Shown here: positions 37,205 to 50,268 of the stretch, piece after piece
How positions within the stretch are numbered: position 1 is the first letter of the stretch
Layout of the letters: every line of letters begins with the position of its first letter
NCBI GenBank assembly: GCA_000499405.2
Contig: HG738136.1
Location: 2,086,646 to 2,150,645, forward strand
Origin: Onchocerca volvulus
Lineage: Eukaryota > Nematoda > Chromadorea > Rhabditida > Onchocercidae
Direction: 5' to 3'
DNA: 64,000 nt
The notes under the pieces: model-generated
The model's database searches: none
What the model was told of the DNA's origin: nothing
The model's input: only the letters and a program-made list of their open reading frames with translations
Program-made: the position numbers and the translations under genes

Positions 37205-37570
37205 AAAATTAATTCCGATGAAATATTCGGATTCCGGTAAATCTTTTAGAAATATTTTTGCTAGAAATTGCAAATATAAATTTTTTTGCTTCACTTTTAT
37301 TGCACCATAAATTAAAAATTTATTAATTGATGATGACTCGTTTTCTTTTTTTTTTTTTTTTTTTAAAAATACTCAAAAATTCATACGATGCTTTGGTAAT
37401 GTACATATTTCTTCGTATTTAATTACATTAATCATATCTTATAGCGCATTATTTTGAATGCAAATTTTCCAGACTTTAAAATATTTTTCCTTAATTATGA
37501 GAATTTCTTAAAAATTTACTTCAAATTTTCGACGATATTTTTATATATTTGAAAGAGAGAATAGTTGAAA
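37205..37570. repeat. Dispersed direct repeat, copy B
   Basis: Second copy of the block at 35220-35620, about 2 kb downstream. It is diverged by many substitutions and small gaps, so the duplication is old. Confidence 0.75.
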
Positions 37571-40026
37571 ACAAAAAGCTTTATGCCTTTTTGTAGAAAA
37601 AATCAAAAAAGACAGGATAAAGAAAAAAGTTTTTTTAAAAACATTAAATTCTTAATGAAAATGAAGTCTGAAACCATAAATCTTTAATAGATACAAATTG
37701 AGAAAGCTCTCATTGAATGCTAACAGTTCAAATCAATTTTGCTATGAAATATTTCAAGACTTTTGAAAATTCATTCCTTATTTTAATATCATTCATTATG
37801 ACATATTTCTCAAAGAGTATTTATGAAAAAAAAAAAATGAGAAAAAACTTTTCAAACTTTAAAAAGTAGAAAAAAGTAAAAAATGCATATTGTAATATAA
37901 AATAAAAAGTTTATGGAAACTTTAAATGAATGGACAAATTGATATATGTTAAAAGATGATAAATATTTTAGTTATGCTATTTTATTGATTCATAATTTTT
38001 TTTTCCAATTTCAATGCTTTAAAAAATTGTTTAAAAAAAAAGGGAAAATTATTTTCATTCAAAGTGGAAACTGCTTTTACAACTAATTTAGTTTACAAAA
38101 AATCAAAAAAAAAAAAATAAAACCATGTTTTTACAGGATTATTTAAGTCTGAATTCTGTCTAAATTTTTTCCCTTATTGATTTTGTCCACCAATTTTTTT
38201 TCTTTACTAAAGTTTGTAATTTATTATTCCAAGCAGGATATCGCAGAACGACAAATTTTCAGAAATAGACGTAACTTGTAATTTGAGATAGTCACACAGT
38301 CTTGAATAATAATTTATTTTAAAATATAAATTATAATTTATAGTAATTCAAATTTTTTATCTGAAAATATTTACTTTTTTTTATTTTTTTACTACTGAAT
38401 CATATGCTTATTTAAATTGCGCAATGTATCTGAATTGATTTGATGAATGTCTTTGTCACAATTTCGAGCACTGATTTGTAGCATTAAACTATTTTATTTA
38501 ATTAAAATTTGTTGATTTTAGATGGTTTATATTCTTAAAATTATTTAACAATAAATTATCTATTTCGCATATTTTGAATATTTTATGATAAATATGAGAA
38601 GTGGTTTTTTTTCTTTTTGATTTGATCAATCAAAAATAAGAAAAATTAGCCCATTACTTCGAAAATTTCCGTCAGAATTATTATAGTCAATTTAAATTTA
38701 TGAAAATAATTGAATTAAAAGAAATTTAGCGCCTTTTCTCGAATTTAGCAGGTATTTTTATCAGAACTTTAACAACACAACCTTCAACCAGTCGTCGTTT
38801 TTAATTAATTAATTCATCGATAAATAGTATTAATTATATAAAATTATGTAATGATTTTAATATTTTGAGGTATATACACAACCTCAAAAACTGTTGCAAA
38901 TACTTTCCGTTAATTTTATGATTTTTTTTTAAAATTATTCAATTTCGAATTGCATTAAATAATATTTTTAACTTATTTGAAGTTTTTGAAATGAAATAGT
39001 CAACAAAAACTTGAAAAGAACTGTTTAACACCATTTTTACGCTTCTCATCGATTATATCTTTCCAATATTGCCATAAAATGTTTAACTTGTAATTTGTTA
39101 TCAAATTGTACGAAACAAAAACAAGGAAAGAAAAAAAGAATTTTTTGTTATGAGCACTACAATTCTTTTGATAAGATTTATTTTAATAGTTTGATTGACA
39201 ATAACTTAAATATTTCTCATTTATTCCTGCAGAACAAGAATTTCTCAGTAGCATTACAAATTTTCTTTGAAGTGTTTTTCATTTTCCCTTTATCAACTAT
39301 TTCGTGAACTTTTTATTCATTTCTTTCTTTCGATAGTTCAGCATGAAATTCATTGAGGAATTGTGAAGGAAATCGAAAATACATTAAAGAAAAGGAATTT
39401 TTATTTTTCTCTTCAAATTTTTTCCAATGAATGTAATTCGAAACGAAAACAAAAACAAAAAATTGACATAATCTTGCATTGAAGCAAGTAGTTCTTGCAT
39501 TTTCACTCCAAAAAAAGATTATTTTTTGTCGAACAAGATTTATTATTTTAAATATTATTTTCTAAAATTTTTTGAAAACAAATATTAGAGGAAACAATTT
39601 ATTCTCAGATTCATTGTAGGATTAAGCATCAGAAGAAATCATATGTTGCAGAAAATAATTTATTTTCAGATCATTTGCCAGATAAAAAAATTTTACGGAA
39701 GCTTATTCCGGTAATAATTGTAAAAAGAAAAGATTCGTTCCGCTCTTTTTGCATATTTTATTTCTTAATTCAAATTTTTTGGTTTGAATTTCATTATAAT
39801 CCTTTTTTTTTTTGATAAAATTCAAGTAATTTATTTCAACAAAAAAAATTATCATTCTAGAAACATCGGATTGGTCCATAAAAGACTAAATTCTTTAATA
39901 GTAGTCGAAATTTTTGAAATTATAGTGAAACTTAATCAAAATAAATTCTCATAAATCATTTTTATTGAGAATTTCTCAGCTATTTCATATTTCATCCATC
40001 GAAACTTTACCTTATTTTATTAATTG

Positions 40027-40056
40027 CTACGCGAAGCGTGGCCGGGTATAGCTAGT
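40027..40056 (+). mobile_element. Helitron-type 3' terminus
   Basis: CTACGCGAAGCGTGGCCGGG is followed by TATAGCTAGT. It has the features of a Helitron 3' end: a short GC-rich hairpin (ACGC-GAA-GCGT) a few bases before CTAG, with T after it. The GC content contrasts strongly with the flanks. The rest of this element, to the left, is not recognisable. Confidence 0.65.
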
Positions 40057-40255
40057 CCAAATAAAACAAAAATTTTCGCTTTCTTATCCTACAACAGATG
40101 TGAAAGGTAAAAAAAAAAATAGATAAATCTACGTGAAAACACGCATCTATTCAAATGAATGCAACGTTTTTTTCAAAATTTCAAATCAATCGATGAAGAA
40201 CTTGAAATGTTGTGTCAAAAGTTACAACGAATATTTACATTTTCATTTATATAGA
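40057..40255 (-). mobile_element. Inverted-end repeat element, copy 4 (Helitron-like 5' end on the minus strand)
   Basis: On the minus strand it begins TCTATATAAATGAAAATGTA after an A, the A|TC junction expected for a Helitron 5' end. Inside are TTGAAATGTTGTGTCAAAAG and AATGCAACGTTT on the plus strand, as in copy 3. It abuts the Helitron-type 3' end on its left. Confidence 0.65.
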
Positions 40256-40289
40256 TTATCGTCGACATTATCTAGCAGTAAATCAATGA

Positions 40290-40502
40290 TTTGTTGACCT
40301 CACTTTGTTTGTATGTTAGTCTGAGCGTTTTGGCGGGAAACATGTTTATCCTTATGGGAGAGTAAGTATATCAATATGGAAACATGTGCCTGTTTAAATT
40401 CAACGTTGCATCAAATTTTTAAAAATTTGAAATCAGTCGAGAAGAACTTGAAATGTTGTGTGGCAAGTAACAACAAAAATTGACATTTATATTTATGTAG
40501 GT
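40290..40502. mobile_element. Related repeat fragment with a GAGCGTTTTGGCGGGAAAC block
   Basis: Contains GAGCGTTTTGGCGGGAAAC followed by ATGTTTATCCT, shared with metaxin intron 3. It then has CAACGTTGCATC, GAAATGTTGTGTGG and a decayed end (ATTTATATTTATGTAG), all as in the inverted-end family. Confidence 0.55.
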
Positions 40503-42003
40503 GATATTGCTAATTGATAAATAGTTTATGGTAATTATAGGTTATATTTGTCGTACTGTTAATATATGGTACCTTATATATAGTATCATATTTTTTTGTT
40601 AGCACTATTTATACATAGTACGAAGAAAAAAAAAAATTTCACTATATATATAACTATAATGTTGAAAATTTTAAATCATTCCTAGAATATGAATATTTTT
40701 CGAAATATCAATACATAATGAACTTCTGGCTACTTTTTAGCAAATTTTTGATATTACCTGGCAAGTATATTCAAGCATTTCTATTAAACTATGAATTTGA
40801 AAATATATCAATGATAAAGTTGTATCAGATATGACATAAATTATCCTATTCGATAAAATGCGACAAATAAAATATGGCAATTTCGCTATCTATATGACGT
40901 CACAATCAAAATTAGTATATAATACTTCTATTTATTACTATTTAATGGATGCAAAATAATTTTTTTCTTCCAATCGAAACCAATCACACGAGAACATTTC
41001 AAATTTACTATTTCAAAATTTCGTCATTTTTTTCAAATTAGCAAGTCGTATGTTTTAGAAGGAAAAGATGTCATACTTTATTCGACCTTACCGTTTTTAG
41101 ATTTTTTGAAATTAATTGGTACTACCATATCATAATACATATTCTCAACTCACTTATTTCAAGAAAAAGGAAAAAGAAAATAATAATAAAATATCGTCTT
41201 GCAAAACAAAAGTCACAGTTAAAAATTCGAAATAATCTTTAGAAATAAATGTAAATGAAAAATGAAATATATAAAATACATATTTATAAAACTAAAATAT
41301 ATATATATATATGTAAGTGAAAAATTGAAATAATTTTGGAAAAATATCCATTAATTTAAAATTTTTTACAGAATAATTTTAAGAAAAAGTTAAATTATAT
41401 CCAAATTTAAAGAAGAAAAATTTTCAAAAAAATATATATCGGATTAAGCATTTCTAGTGAGATAATTTGCTAAGCATTGAAGTTTTCATTGTGTAATTTT
41501 TGCTCAGACATTTCAGATACCAGTAATAAATGATCGAATTGTGATGATTTTTAAACTATTACTAAATAGCAAACAAAGGCGCAAATTTTCTTCTCTTTGT
41601 GATCAAGTAATTGAAAAAGTGAAGAAGAATTCGATTGATGAGAATAAGTGATCTTGCATGTTAATCATTAAAGATCGATGACATTCGACGACGACGGAAA
41701 AGGTAGAAAAGACGACGAAAAATGGGAAGGCAAATTATGAAGAACGCGTTTGTAAAAAAAAAAAAAAAAACAAAAAATTAAAAAGACAAGAATTTATTTG
41801 GCATTGGTGTGTAGTAGTGTGATTCTTCTCGTCGCTATCAACAAAATTTTCCGATCAACAAAAATCGGAATCGCAACGCAACAATTAAACGAATCTTTTC
41901 GATGAAATTTCATTATTCGTTGACAATAAATATAAATTTCATCTAATCAACAATAACCTACAAATAAACAATTCCAAATAATCGAAATCACAATTTTCAA
42001 CCA

Positions 42004-45000
42004 ATGATAAAGGAATTTGTGATATTTTTACTACCATCGTTACAAACTGTTATTGGTATTGGTTTTTACGATATTCCGGGAAGTTATTGCGCAAAACGTT
42101 CACCAACATGTTGTCCAAGTCGTGATGATCAATGTACGATGCCAATCCTCGGCAATCATCTCTGCTATTGCGATATGTTTTGTGATCGAGGTGAACATGG
42201 TAATGATTGCTGTCCAGATTTCAAAGGAATTTGCCGACAAAGTCCAAGAAAATTAGCCCAAGGTCAGTCAAATAATTTAATTAAAGCATGAAATTAGGTA
42301 AATTTAGATTAAAATAATGCAAATGAGTTGCAAGTATGCTGCATTTTATTATGCAAGCAATTTGTAAGCATATTGCATCATTTCCATGCTGTACTATCAA
42401 TTAAATCTGTTATTTGTCTGTTTTTTTTTTCAAAAATTAATTGAATTTTAACTATTATATATTAAAATAGTTAAATTGAATTAAATCCATGATAAATAGA
42501 TTATCAATTTGTTGATAATAAAGCGCAATACGATGTCAATAATATCATCATTACAATCATATCAGAAGAATACAGTTTTGTCAAGAAATTCTTGAAATTC
42601 TATTAGTATTTGGCAGTGTTTTAAATCCCGGAAACCAAACCCAACTGTTTATTATATTTCGAATTTTTTCATTCATTATTCATTTTTTAATTATAATCAT
42701 AGTTAGTGAAGAAAACTTTTCTTAGTAATTAATAGCAAAAGGAAAAAAAAAGAAAAGCTTTCGTAATAATTATGGTAATTGTAATCATAGATTAAAATTA
42801 GTATTAAATTTAATTTTATTCCCAATATATTGAAATAGCTATTTAATTTTCAAATACAAATATTCAAATTTTAAATTTCAATTATGTGCGGAAGTGTATA
42901 GAAAAAAATTTTTCATTGTTTTTAATTAAATTAATGAATATGAAATATTGTTAATTTTATAGTATTCAGATTGCATTCATGATGGAATATTATATTCAGA
43001 AGAAGATACAATCACCAAAAATTGCAATAAATGGTTCATTTTTCATTTTTGGTTTGAATAGAATTTCTCACATAAAGATTTACAAAGGAAAATTTTATCG
43101 GTTTAAGAAAACGGAAAATCGATAAGGATATTTTGATAGAAAGAAAGAATGAAATTAAAATATTTATTAGTGAAAACATAAATAAAGATAAAAGCGTTTG
43201 AATAAAAAAAATTGAAAGCAATAAAATTTAAAGCTTTAATAAAATTCAAATTGATATAAAAGCGTTTTTGTTCTTACCAAATTGCTTATGCATAAATTAC
43301 GAATTTCTTCGGAAATTTCAACTGGTTAATTTATAAAATTGATTTAAAATTACGAAATCTAAGCAATTTCATCATAAAATCTCAAAATATTTCGCACAAC
43401 ATTATTCTCAAGACAAACAAAATTGCTTAATAAATCAAGAAAAAAGTGTTCCATCGATCTTCAATCATTATCATCATCTGAATATTTCTTTTTAAATTTA
43501 GTAATTTAATTTAATTTATTTAAACAGAATTATATTGTAGATTAATATAAACAAATATAAAAAATTGAATAAAAAACTGATTGAATACAGTAGATATGAG
43601 AAAAGCTTAAACAAGAAAAAACTGCAGAACAAAATTAAAAGTATAAAAATTTATAAATTTCGTTAATGATCAAAATTGGTGCTAAAAGTAATTCAAAATT
43701 ACGAGAATCAATATCTAATTATCAAAAACTCTGAATTGAAAAATAAAAATCAAATTATTAATTTATTTAATTCTAATGCATTGATCCAAAAAAAACAAGT
43801 TTTTCTTTGCAAAATTCAAAGTACTTTTTAAATTGACTCAAATTCACTTTTTTAAAATATTATTGATTTAATCGTTACTTCCAAATTTCGACAAATTATC
43901 ACATTATTAATTGATAAGGACATGAATTATTTTGAATACAAAAAATATGCAAGATTAATTGTAAAATTTTCCACATATTATCATATTTTTCAATTGGAAA
44001 AAATTTTTCGTCTGACTAAATTTATTTTCTTTTTTTCAAAAACAGCTAAATATTGTAATCATTCAAGCAATTTTAGATTGTGGAATTTTGAGTAATTTCA
44101 AAAAAATTTTTTCACTGAAAATTTCTTTTAACTTGAAAGCAATACCGATTCTCATAACTTGAAATTAATTTTTCGTTTTTATTTGTCTCGAAAAAAAAAA
44201 ACGATTTTATGTTGTACACATTTCTTTTTTAAAACTTGACACACTTCATGATATCATCGTATCACTTTATCAGTTTGTCAAAATTGATCCATGAAAAATT
44301 TAGAAGAAAATTTTCGCTTCTTCCTCTTTTTAATATCTCGCATGCTAACGAACTATTATGTCCAATTGTCACGAAGGAGAGATAAAATAATCACAAAATA
44401 TGGAATATTTTCTAGATATTGATTGATAAATTTCCTTGATCTCTGATAAATTCCACATTTATTTTTAATCTATATTTTATTCATCTCTGTAATCAATGAT
44501 AAGAAACAGTATCACATTTGACATTTCAGACGATAGGTCTTTGAACCTTTAAATAAAAATTTGTGTCATTCTATTTTTTTTCTCCAAACTTACAGACATC
44601 AATTAAGAATTCTTTGAAAAAAAAAAAAAAAAAAAAACTTTTTCCAGACTTTGAAGTTTTTTATCTTTGAACAATCATTCATTCATCTTTTTTTTTTCGC
44701 TTTTTTTTGTTTTGAAATTTGATTTTTGTAAATAATGCAGAAAGAATATTGAAATTAATGAACTTTTGAAATTTGAAATTTTAACTTTACAAAGCTTCAA
44801 AGACAATTTCATTGGTATACTGCTTAATAATTGATTTTTTAAAACTTATGTTCACTTTTTTTTTCCTTTAACAGTAATATTTTATTAGTCAATCCATTTT
44901 TTTATTCATTTCCATTAATTTCAGTTTTAACTTCAAATTTCTATTTTGATTTCAATTAGAATATTTATTCGAATTATTTTATTATGTTTATCAACACCTG

Positions 45001-45987
45001 CATAATTTGTTATTCGTTCTGGTCAAATATCTTTTTTAATTTTATAAATTTTTACATTCTGTTCCTATTAAATTATGCAAGTATTTGATTTAATTTGATT
45101 TCTTTGATTTTTTATTCGATTTAATATTTTCAAGAACTTTTGTTGACCTATTAATTACAATACTTTCATATTACATTATATTAAGTTTTTTTATTATTAT
45201 TTCAATATATTTTCATCCTGCATTTCCTCTGTTTGACCAATTTTCTTTCCACTTTTTTTTTTTTTTATTTTCAATCAATTTGCATTAATTTTTCCATCAA
45301 ATATTTTGAAAAGATGATCACAGTTAAAATTTCGAATTAACAAATTCGAAAATTTTTAATTCCATAGAAAGGTAGAGCTTAAAGTTTTATAAAACAATTC
45401 ATTATCTAAAATTGTTTTAAAATCAATTAACCTTAAAACAACGAAATTAATGAAATAATATTGACGAAAATTGACAAGATTATTGATACATCTCACAAAT
45501 TTTTTAACTTATCGATCTGAAGAAATGAGGAAAAAATTATTTTCGAAGTAATCACTCTTTTATTTAATTCATCTCACAAATTATTTGTTTTCATATTAGA
45601 TAACATTTGCAATAAGACTAGAAAACTTATTAATTGAATTAATTTAAATTGATCGGATCAATTTTAAATTGTAAAATTTACAGAAAAATTGATCGCAGCA
45701 AGATTTATGCAATCAGTTTTATTGATTTTACATGTACAGAAAATTGATTATCATATCATAATAATTGTGATAGTCATGCAATGACGGATATCAATATGAT
45801 GATATCGGCATTAAATTCAATCATTTTGAAGATCAATAAAACAATAGATTTTCGAGAATAAAACTATAAAACAGTTATTTCACGCCTAAATGTCTCTTTC
45901 TGACCTAATTTGTTATAAAGATTTTCTCGCTGATATGTGGATCAGTATAATAATAATTGATAATAATAATAATAAATAATAATAATG

Positions 45988-46035
<48 letters not shown>

Positions 46036-49000
46036 GTAATAATAATTTCACTGAAATGAATTAAATGCTGAAATTTGCAGTACATGCATTGAAAATCAAT
46101 GGAAATGTGATGATACACCATGTTTGATTTCAGAAGATTTACTGGCGGAAATTCAACATGGAAGATATACGTTAGTTAATTTTCATTGTTTCGCTTTAAA
46201 AATTTTATTTATGCCATGATTTTATAGAAAAAAAAAAAAATTATTATGGAATTATGTCCTTTTTTTTCCTGGCTAATTTTAATTGGCCAAAAAAAATTTG
46301 AAAATGATTGATCTTTCGATTATTGTTGAAAAAAATTTTCCATTCAAAAGTAAAATAACCTAACAAATTGATCATAAATTTGAGCAGATTAAAACATGAA
46401 TCAAAATTTTGAATAATTTAAAATTAAGATAATTTTCACGATAAATGCAATTTATATTATAATTTTTTTTTTTTTTTAATATTTTCTTTCCAAATCAGCG
46501 TTATGGAATTTCGCTATATGATGTTACAAAATATTGAAATACCAAGAAAAAATTTTGTAAAAATTTTCGAAATTAAATTAATCAATTTTTATTTTCGAAC
46601 ATTGCGAAAAATTATTTCAAGACATTTCAAACTAAAAATGTCATCAAATTTCTAAAATACTCGTATTCTTGTCAACAAAAAGATGAAAGATTATTCATTT
46701 CGTTTTTTAAATGAATAAATTTTGCTTATTGAAATTGCACAGACATTGACCTTCAAAAATAATTCATTGGTGTTAAAATCATATAGAATGCGATGGAAAA
46801 ATTAAAAAAAAAAAAAAGATTTTCCATTTTTTTCTCGAACATTTATTTTGATAAGTCACAGAACTCTTGGTAAAATGATTCATTTCAAAATAATAATTTG
46901 TTGCGAAAAATGTAAAATATTTGAACTTTCAATTTCTTACAGTTCCAATATTACTAAATTCGTGCACATAAAAAATTGAATTCTAAAAAAATTTTTTTAT
47001 ATCTTCTACTAAAAAAAAGAAAAAAAAAAGAAAAGTCTTTGTAAATATAGCTGAACCTAAAAGAATTATCTTTTTTTTTCTCATCTCAAAACATTCTTAT
47101 CACTTCGAATTCTTGAATTTTACTTCAATAGCATGAAAACTAATAATTAATTATGAAATTTTGAAATTAAATTATTGCTAACAATTATTAAGGGTAACTC
47201 ATTGTTGATATACATTTTATCAATCTTCTATGCAAATTATCATTCGAATGAATTGCAAAAATTACATGAAAACGTCAAATTTAAGATCGAAAAATTGATG
47301 AAAATTTTTCGCTTATTCCAGATGGATAGCGAAAAATTATTCGCAATTTTGGGGACGTACATTGAAGGATGGAATACTTCATCGTCTCGGTACACTTTTT
47401 CCAGAACAAAGTGTTCAGGTATTATCGATAAGCTTTTTTCTTTTTTTCATAATTGATTTTTAATTTTAATTTCTACGTTTTTTCTGGCCATTTTTTTTTT
47501 TTTGATTTATTTCTTTTTATCATTTTTTGTTTTTTATCTTTTTTTGCGATTTTTCAATTTGTTTTCTTTGACATCGCCTTTTTATTTCTATTTGCAATGT
47601 ATTATTTTTGTATTATCACATCTTTTTTTTTTCGCATCCAAAAATATTTTCACAAAAAAAAAAAAAGATCAACAAATTGTTGGAATTCATTTTTTTGTAG
47701 AATATGAATGAAATAGTTGTTAAACCGCGCGAATTACCTATAAGTTTTGATGCTCGACAAAAATGGCCTAATTTTATACATCCAATTCAGGATCAAGGAG
47801 ATTGTGCCAGGTATGCGGTACCATAAAAATTAAAATCTTCATTTTCGTATTTTATTTTACTTTTTTTTTTTTTTGATAGAATTTTATCGGTATGAAATTT
47901 GCATTTAAAATTAGATTTAAAAATTGTATTAAACGTATAATTGAAATGATTTACGGCATTTTTTGAAATTTTCATGTTTAAGTTGACTTATTAAATTTCT
48001 ATCGCTTATCAAATTTATCACTTTTTGTAGTTCATGGGCGCAATCGACAGTAGCTACATCAGCAGATCGTTTAGCGCTGATAACGGACGGTCGACAAAAT
48101 GTTGAACTTTCAGCTCAGCAAGTTCTCTCCTGCAATCAACATCGTCAGAAAGGTTGCGAAGGTGGTTATCTAGATCGAGCCTGGTGGTATATTCGTAAAT
48201 TTGGGTTCGTTTCGTCTTATTTTATCGAAAATCAATTTTTCGCCATAAAAATTCGTTTTCAAAAATTGTAAATTTTGTGTAAGATAACTTGATCTTGAAA
48301 GGAATTGAAAAGAATTCTATAATCGTTATAGAGTGGTAAGCGAAGAATGTTATCCATACGTAAGCGGGAAAACGAGAAATCCGGAAATATGCCAAATTCA
48401 GAAATCCGAGCATAATAATCGACGAAAATGCCCAAGTGGACATCCTAATTCACGAATTTATCGTACTACACCATCTTATAGGTAAGACAAAATAAACATT
48501 TTGATTTTTTCATTTGAAAATTTAAAAAAAATCAAATTTGAAATTTAATCTTTTGATAATTTAAACAATCATTTAAAAATTGCAGGGTTTCAAGTAGAGA
48601 AAAAGATATCATGTCCGAAATTTTAACAAATGGTCCTGTTCAAGCAACATTCCTTGTTCACGGCGATTTCTTCATGTATAGGTCAATCATTTATCATTTC
48701 ATTGATAAATTCCCAATTTCATCATTTATTAACTTTTCAATCCAAATTTATTGCTCGGTAATCAATAATTAATCAATAATAGATCAAAAATCCTCGCAAG
48801 AGCTATATGAAGTTCTCATAAATTTGAGAAATCAATAATTAATCAATAATGATTCAAAGAATCTTTACGACGTAGTCAATAATTAATCAATAATAGATCA
48901 AAAATCCTCGCAAGAGTTATATGAAGTTCTCATAAATTTGAGAAATCAATAATTAATCAATAATAATTCAAAAAATTTTTACGAAAAGAAAATGGAATAA

Positions 49001-50186
49001 ATTAAAAATTTTAGAATTAGTAATTAAAGAATATCCATAAGGCATTCCTTATCTATTTATTATCATAAATATCCATGATATAATACTGTAAAAAATCATT
49101 CGTTGGATACTGTGAATACTGTAGAAATTTGTTGTAATTTCTTTAAACGATGGTTTCAACTCAGGATTTTGATCTATTATTGATTTATCATTATCACTAT
49201 GCGTTCCATAGAAAATCTTATAAGTCTCATCCTGATAAGAACGGTCCTATTTCATTTGGTACCACAAATTTCCCTGATATTATCCTTTCATGTTATGAAT
49301 ATCGCAGAAAATGTCGCAAATTTTGAAAGAATTTGCAGTTTTCTTTTGCATATTTCAAAACTGAAAGATCAAATGATTAAATAAGCTAATCATTAAGATT
49401 AAACAATTTAAATATTTCAGTGCCGGTGTCTATAAGCATATACCAACAACTGGAGAAACAGCCGAAGGATATCATTCGGTACGACTTCTTGGGTAAGCTT
49501 CTTTTTCCATTTTAATATTCAATATTTCTTTAAAATAAAAAAAAAAAAAAAAATCAGGAAAAAAATGATACGAAATTTCTTTTTTTTTTTTTTCGACTAT
49601 AAAACTGCTAAGAATGAATTACTGATAGCAATAAAACTGGATTTATCTCAAAAGTAAAAAAAAAAAAACTGACAGGTGTTTTATTTTTATGTTTTTGTTT
49701 TTGTTTTTTCTTTTGATATTACCAAATTTCAAATAATTCCTCAATTATTTGATTCAAATTATCTTCAACCTATTTCTTGCTTTCAAATAGAAATTCAAGA
49801 AGTAATAAATTCAGCATTTTCTAAATGTTATTTATTTTTTATTAACAATTGATAAGAAAAAAAAAAAGCAGGTGAGAAAGAAGTTAGCAATGAATTCTTT
49901 GCATTTCATTCGATAATTTCTAATTTAAAAAAAAAAAAAAAAAGAGAAAAGAAATGGATGAATTTTCAGATGGGGTGAAGATTACTCTACAGGATCACCA
50001 ATGAAGTATTGGATTGCGGCTAATTCTTGGGGTACTGATTGGGGTGAAAATGGTACATTTCGCATTTTACGTGGCGAAAATCATTGCGAAATTGAATCAT
50101 TTGTAATTGGTGCATGGGGTAAAGAATTCAAGAAGCGTCGACGTTTACGAAAAATACGACGACAACTATTCTTCATAAATGATTAA
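42004..50186 (+). CDS. TINAG-like protein: secreted, inactive cathepsin-B-like domain, 442 aa
   Basis: Secreted matrix-type protein related to tubulointerstitial nephritis antigen (TINAG/TINAGL1). Exons are 42004-42262, 42970-43033, 46081-46170, 47322-47418, 47701-47810, 48031-48204, 48332-48481, 48586-48681, 49421-49492 and 49970-50186, 1329 bases in one frame. A signal peptide (about 1-20) is followed by a Cys-rich somatomedin-B-like domain (29-77: [22 protein letters not shown]). A short von-Willebrand-C-like part follows ([19 protein letters not shown]). The papain-fold domain begins near 180 ([13 protein letters not shown]). The catalytic cysteine is replaced: DQGDCASSW has S208 where papain has Cys, while the oxyanion Gln (Q202), His (H365, [11 protein letters not shown]) and Asn (N389, [10 protein letters not shown]) are kept. 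Human TINAG proteins carry the same Cys-to-Ser change, so this is a family trait and not a broken gene. The tail is basic ([12 protein letters not shown]). The 64-base second exon was found by the missing CxxC segment it supplies. Confidence 0.93.
43034..46080. other. Long intron 2 of the TINAG-like gene
   Basis: About 3 kb, very AT-rich, with long A or T tracts and an (AAT)n microsatellite just before the acceptor. No nested gene or clear non-coding RNA is seen. Confidence 0.6.
45951..46045. repeat. (AAT)n microsatellite
   Basis: Nearly unbroken ATA/AAT repeat with a few interruptions (TTGATAAT, ATGATAAT, TAGTAAT). It ends about 35 bases before the acceptor of the exon at 46081. Confidence 0.95.
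46171..47321. other. Intron 3 of the TINAG-like gene
   Basis: About 1.15 kb, AT-rich. The ORF covering its end (47175-47456) is a chance extension that overlaps the next exon in another frame. Confidence 0.55.
48760..48975. repeat. Two tandem copies of 114 bp in an intron of the TINAG-like gene
   Basis: AGATCAAAAATCCTCGCAAG occurs at 48781 and 48895, each followed by TATATGAAGTTCTCATAAAT and then AATCAATAATTAATCAATAA. The two copies differ at very few bases. Confidence 0.9.
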
Positions 50187-50262
50187 CTTTTTTTTTTTCC
50201 CTCTCAAAACACTGCCTTTTTGATCTTTCATAAAATTGTTTGCATTTATTCGAGAAAAAAGA

Positions 50263-50268
50263 AATAAA
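50263..50268 (+). terminator. Probable poly(A) signal of the TINAG-like gene
   Basis: AATAAA 77 bases after the stop, the usual spacing for a nematode 3' UTR. Confidence 0.55.

Larger units (their letters stand above)
34917..42003. other. Gene-poor region between the Dispatched-like and TINAG-like genes
   Basis: About 7 kb. It carries a duplicated block (35220-35620 and 37205-37570), a 64-bp tandem array and a cluster of mobile-element pieces near 40022-40500. The last few hundred bases before 42004 have GACGACG-rich sequence (41686-41730) that may be 5' UTR or promoter of the next gene. No ORF has a recognisable domain. Confidence 0.6.
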
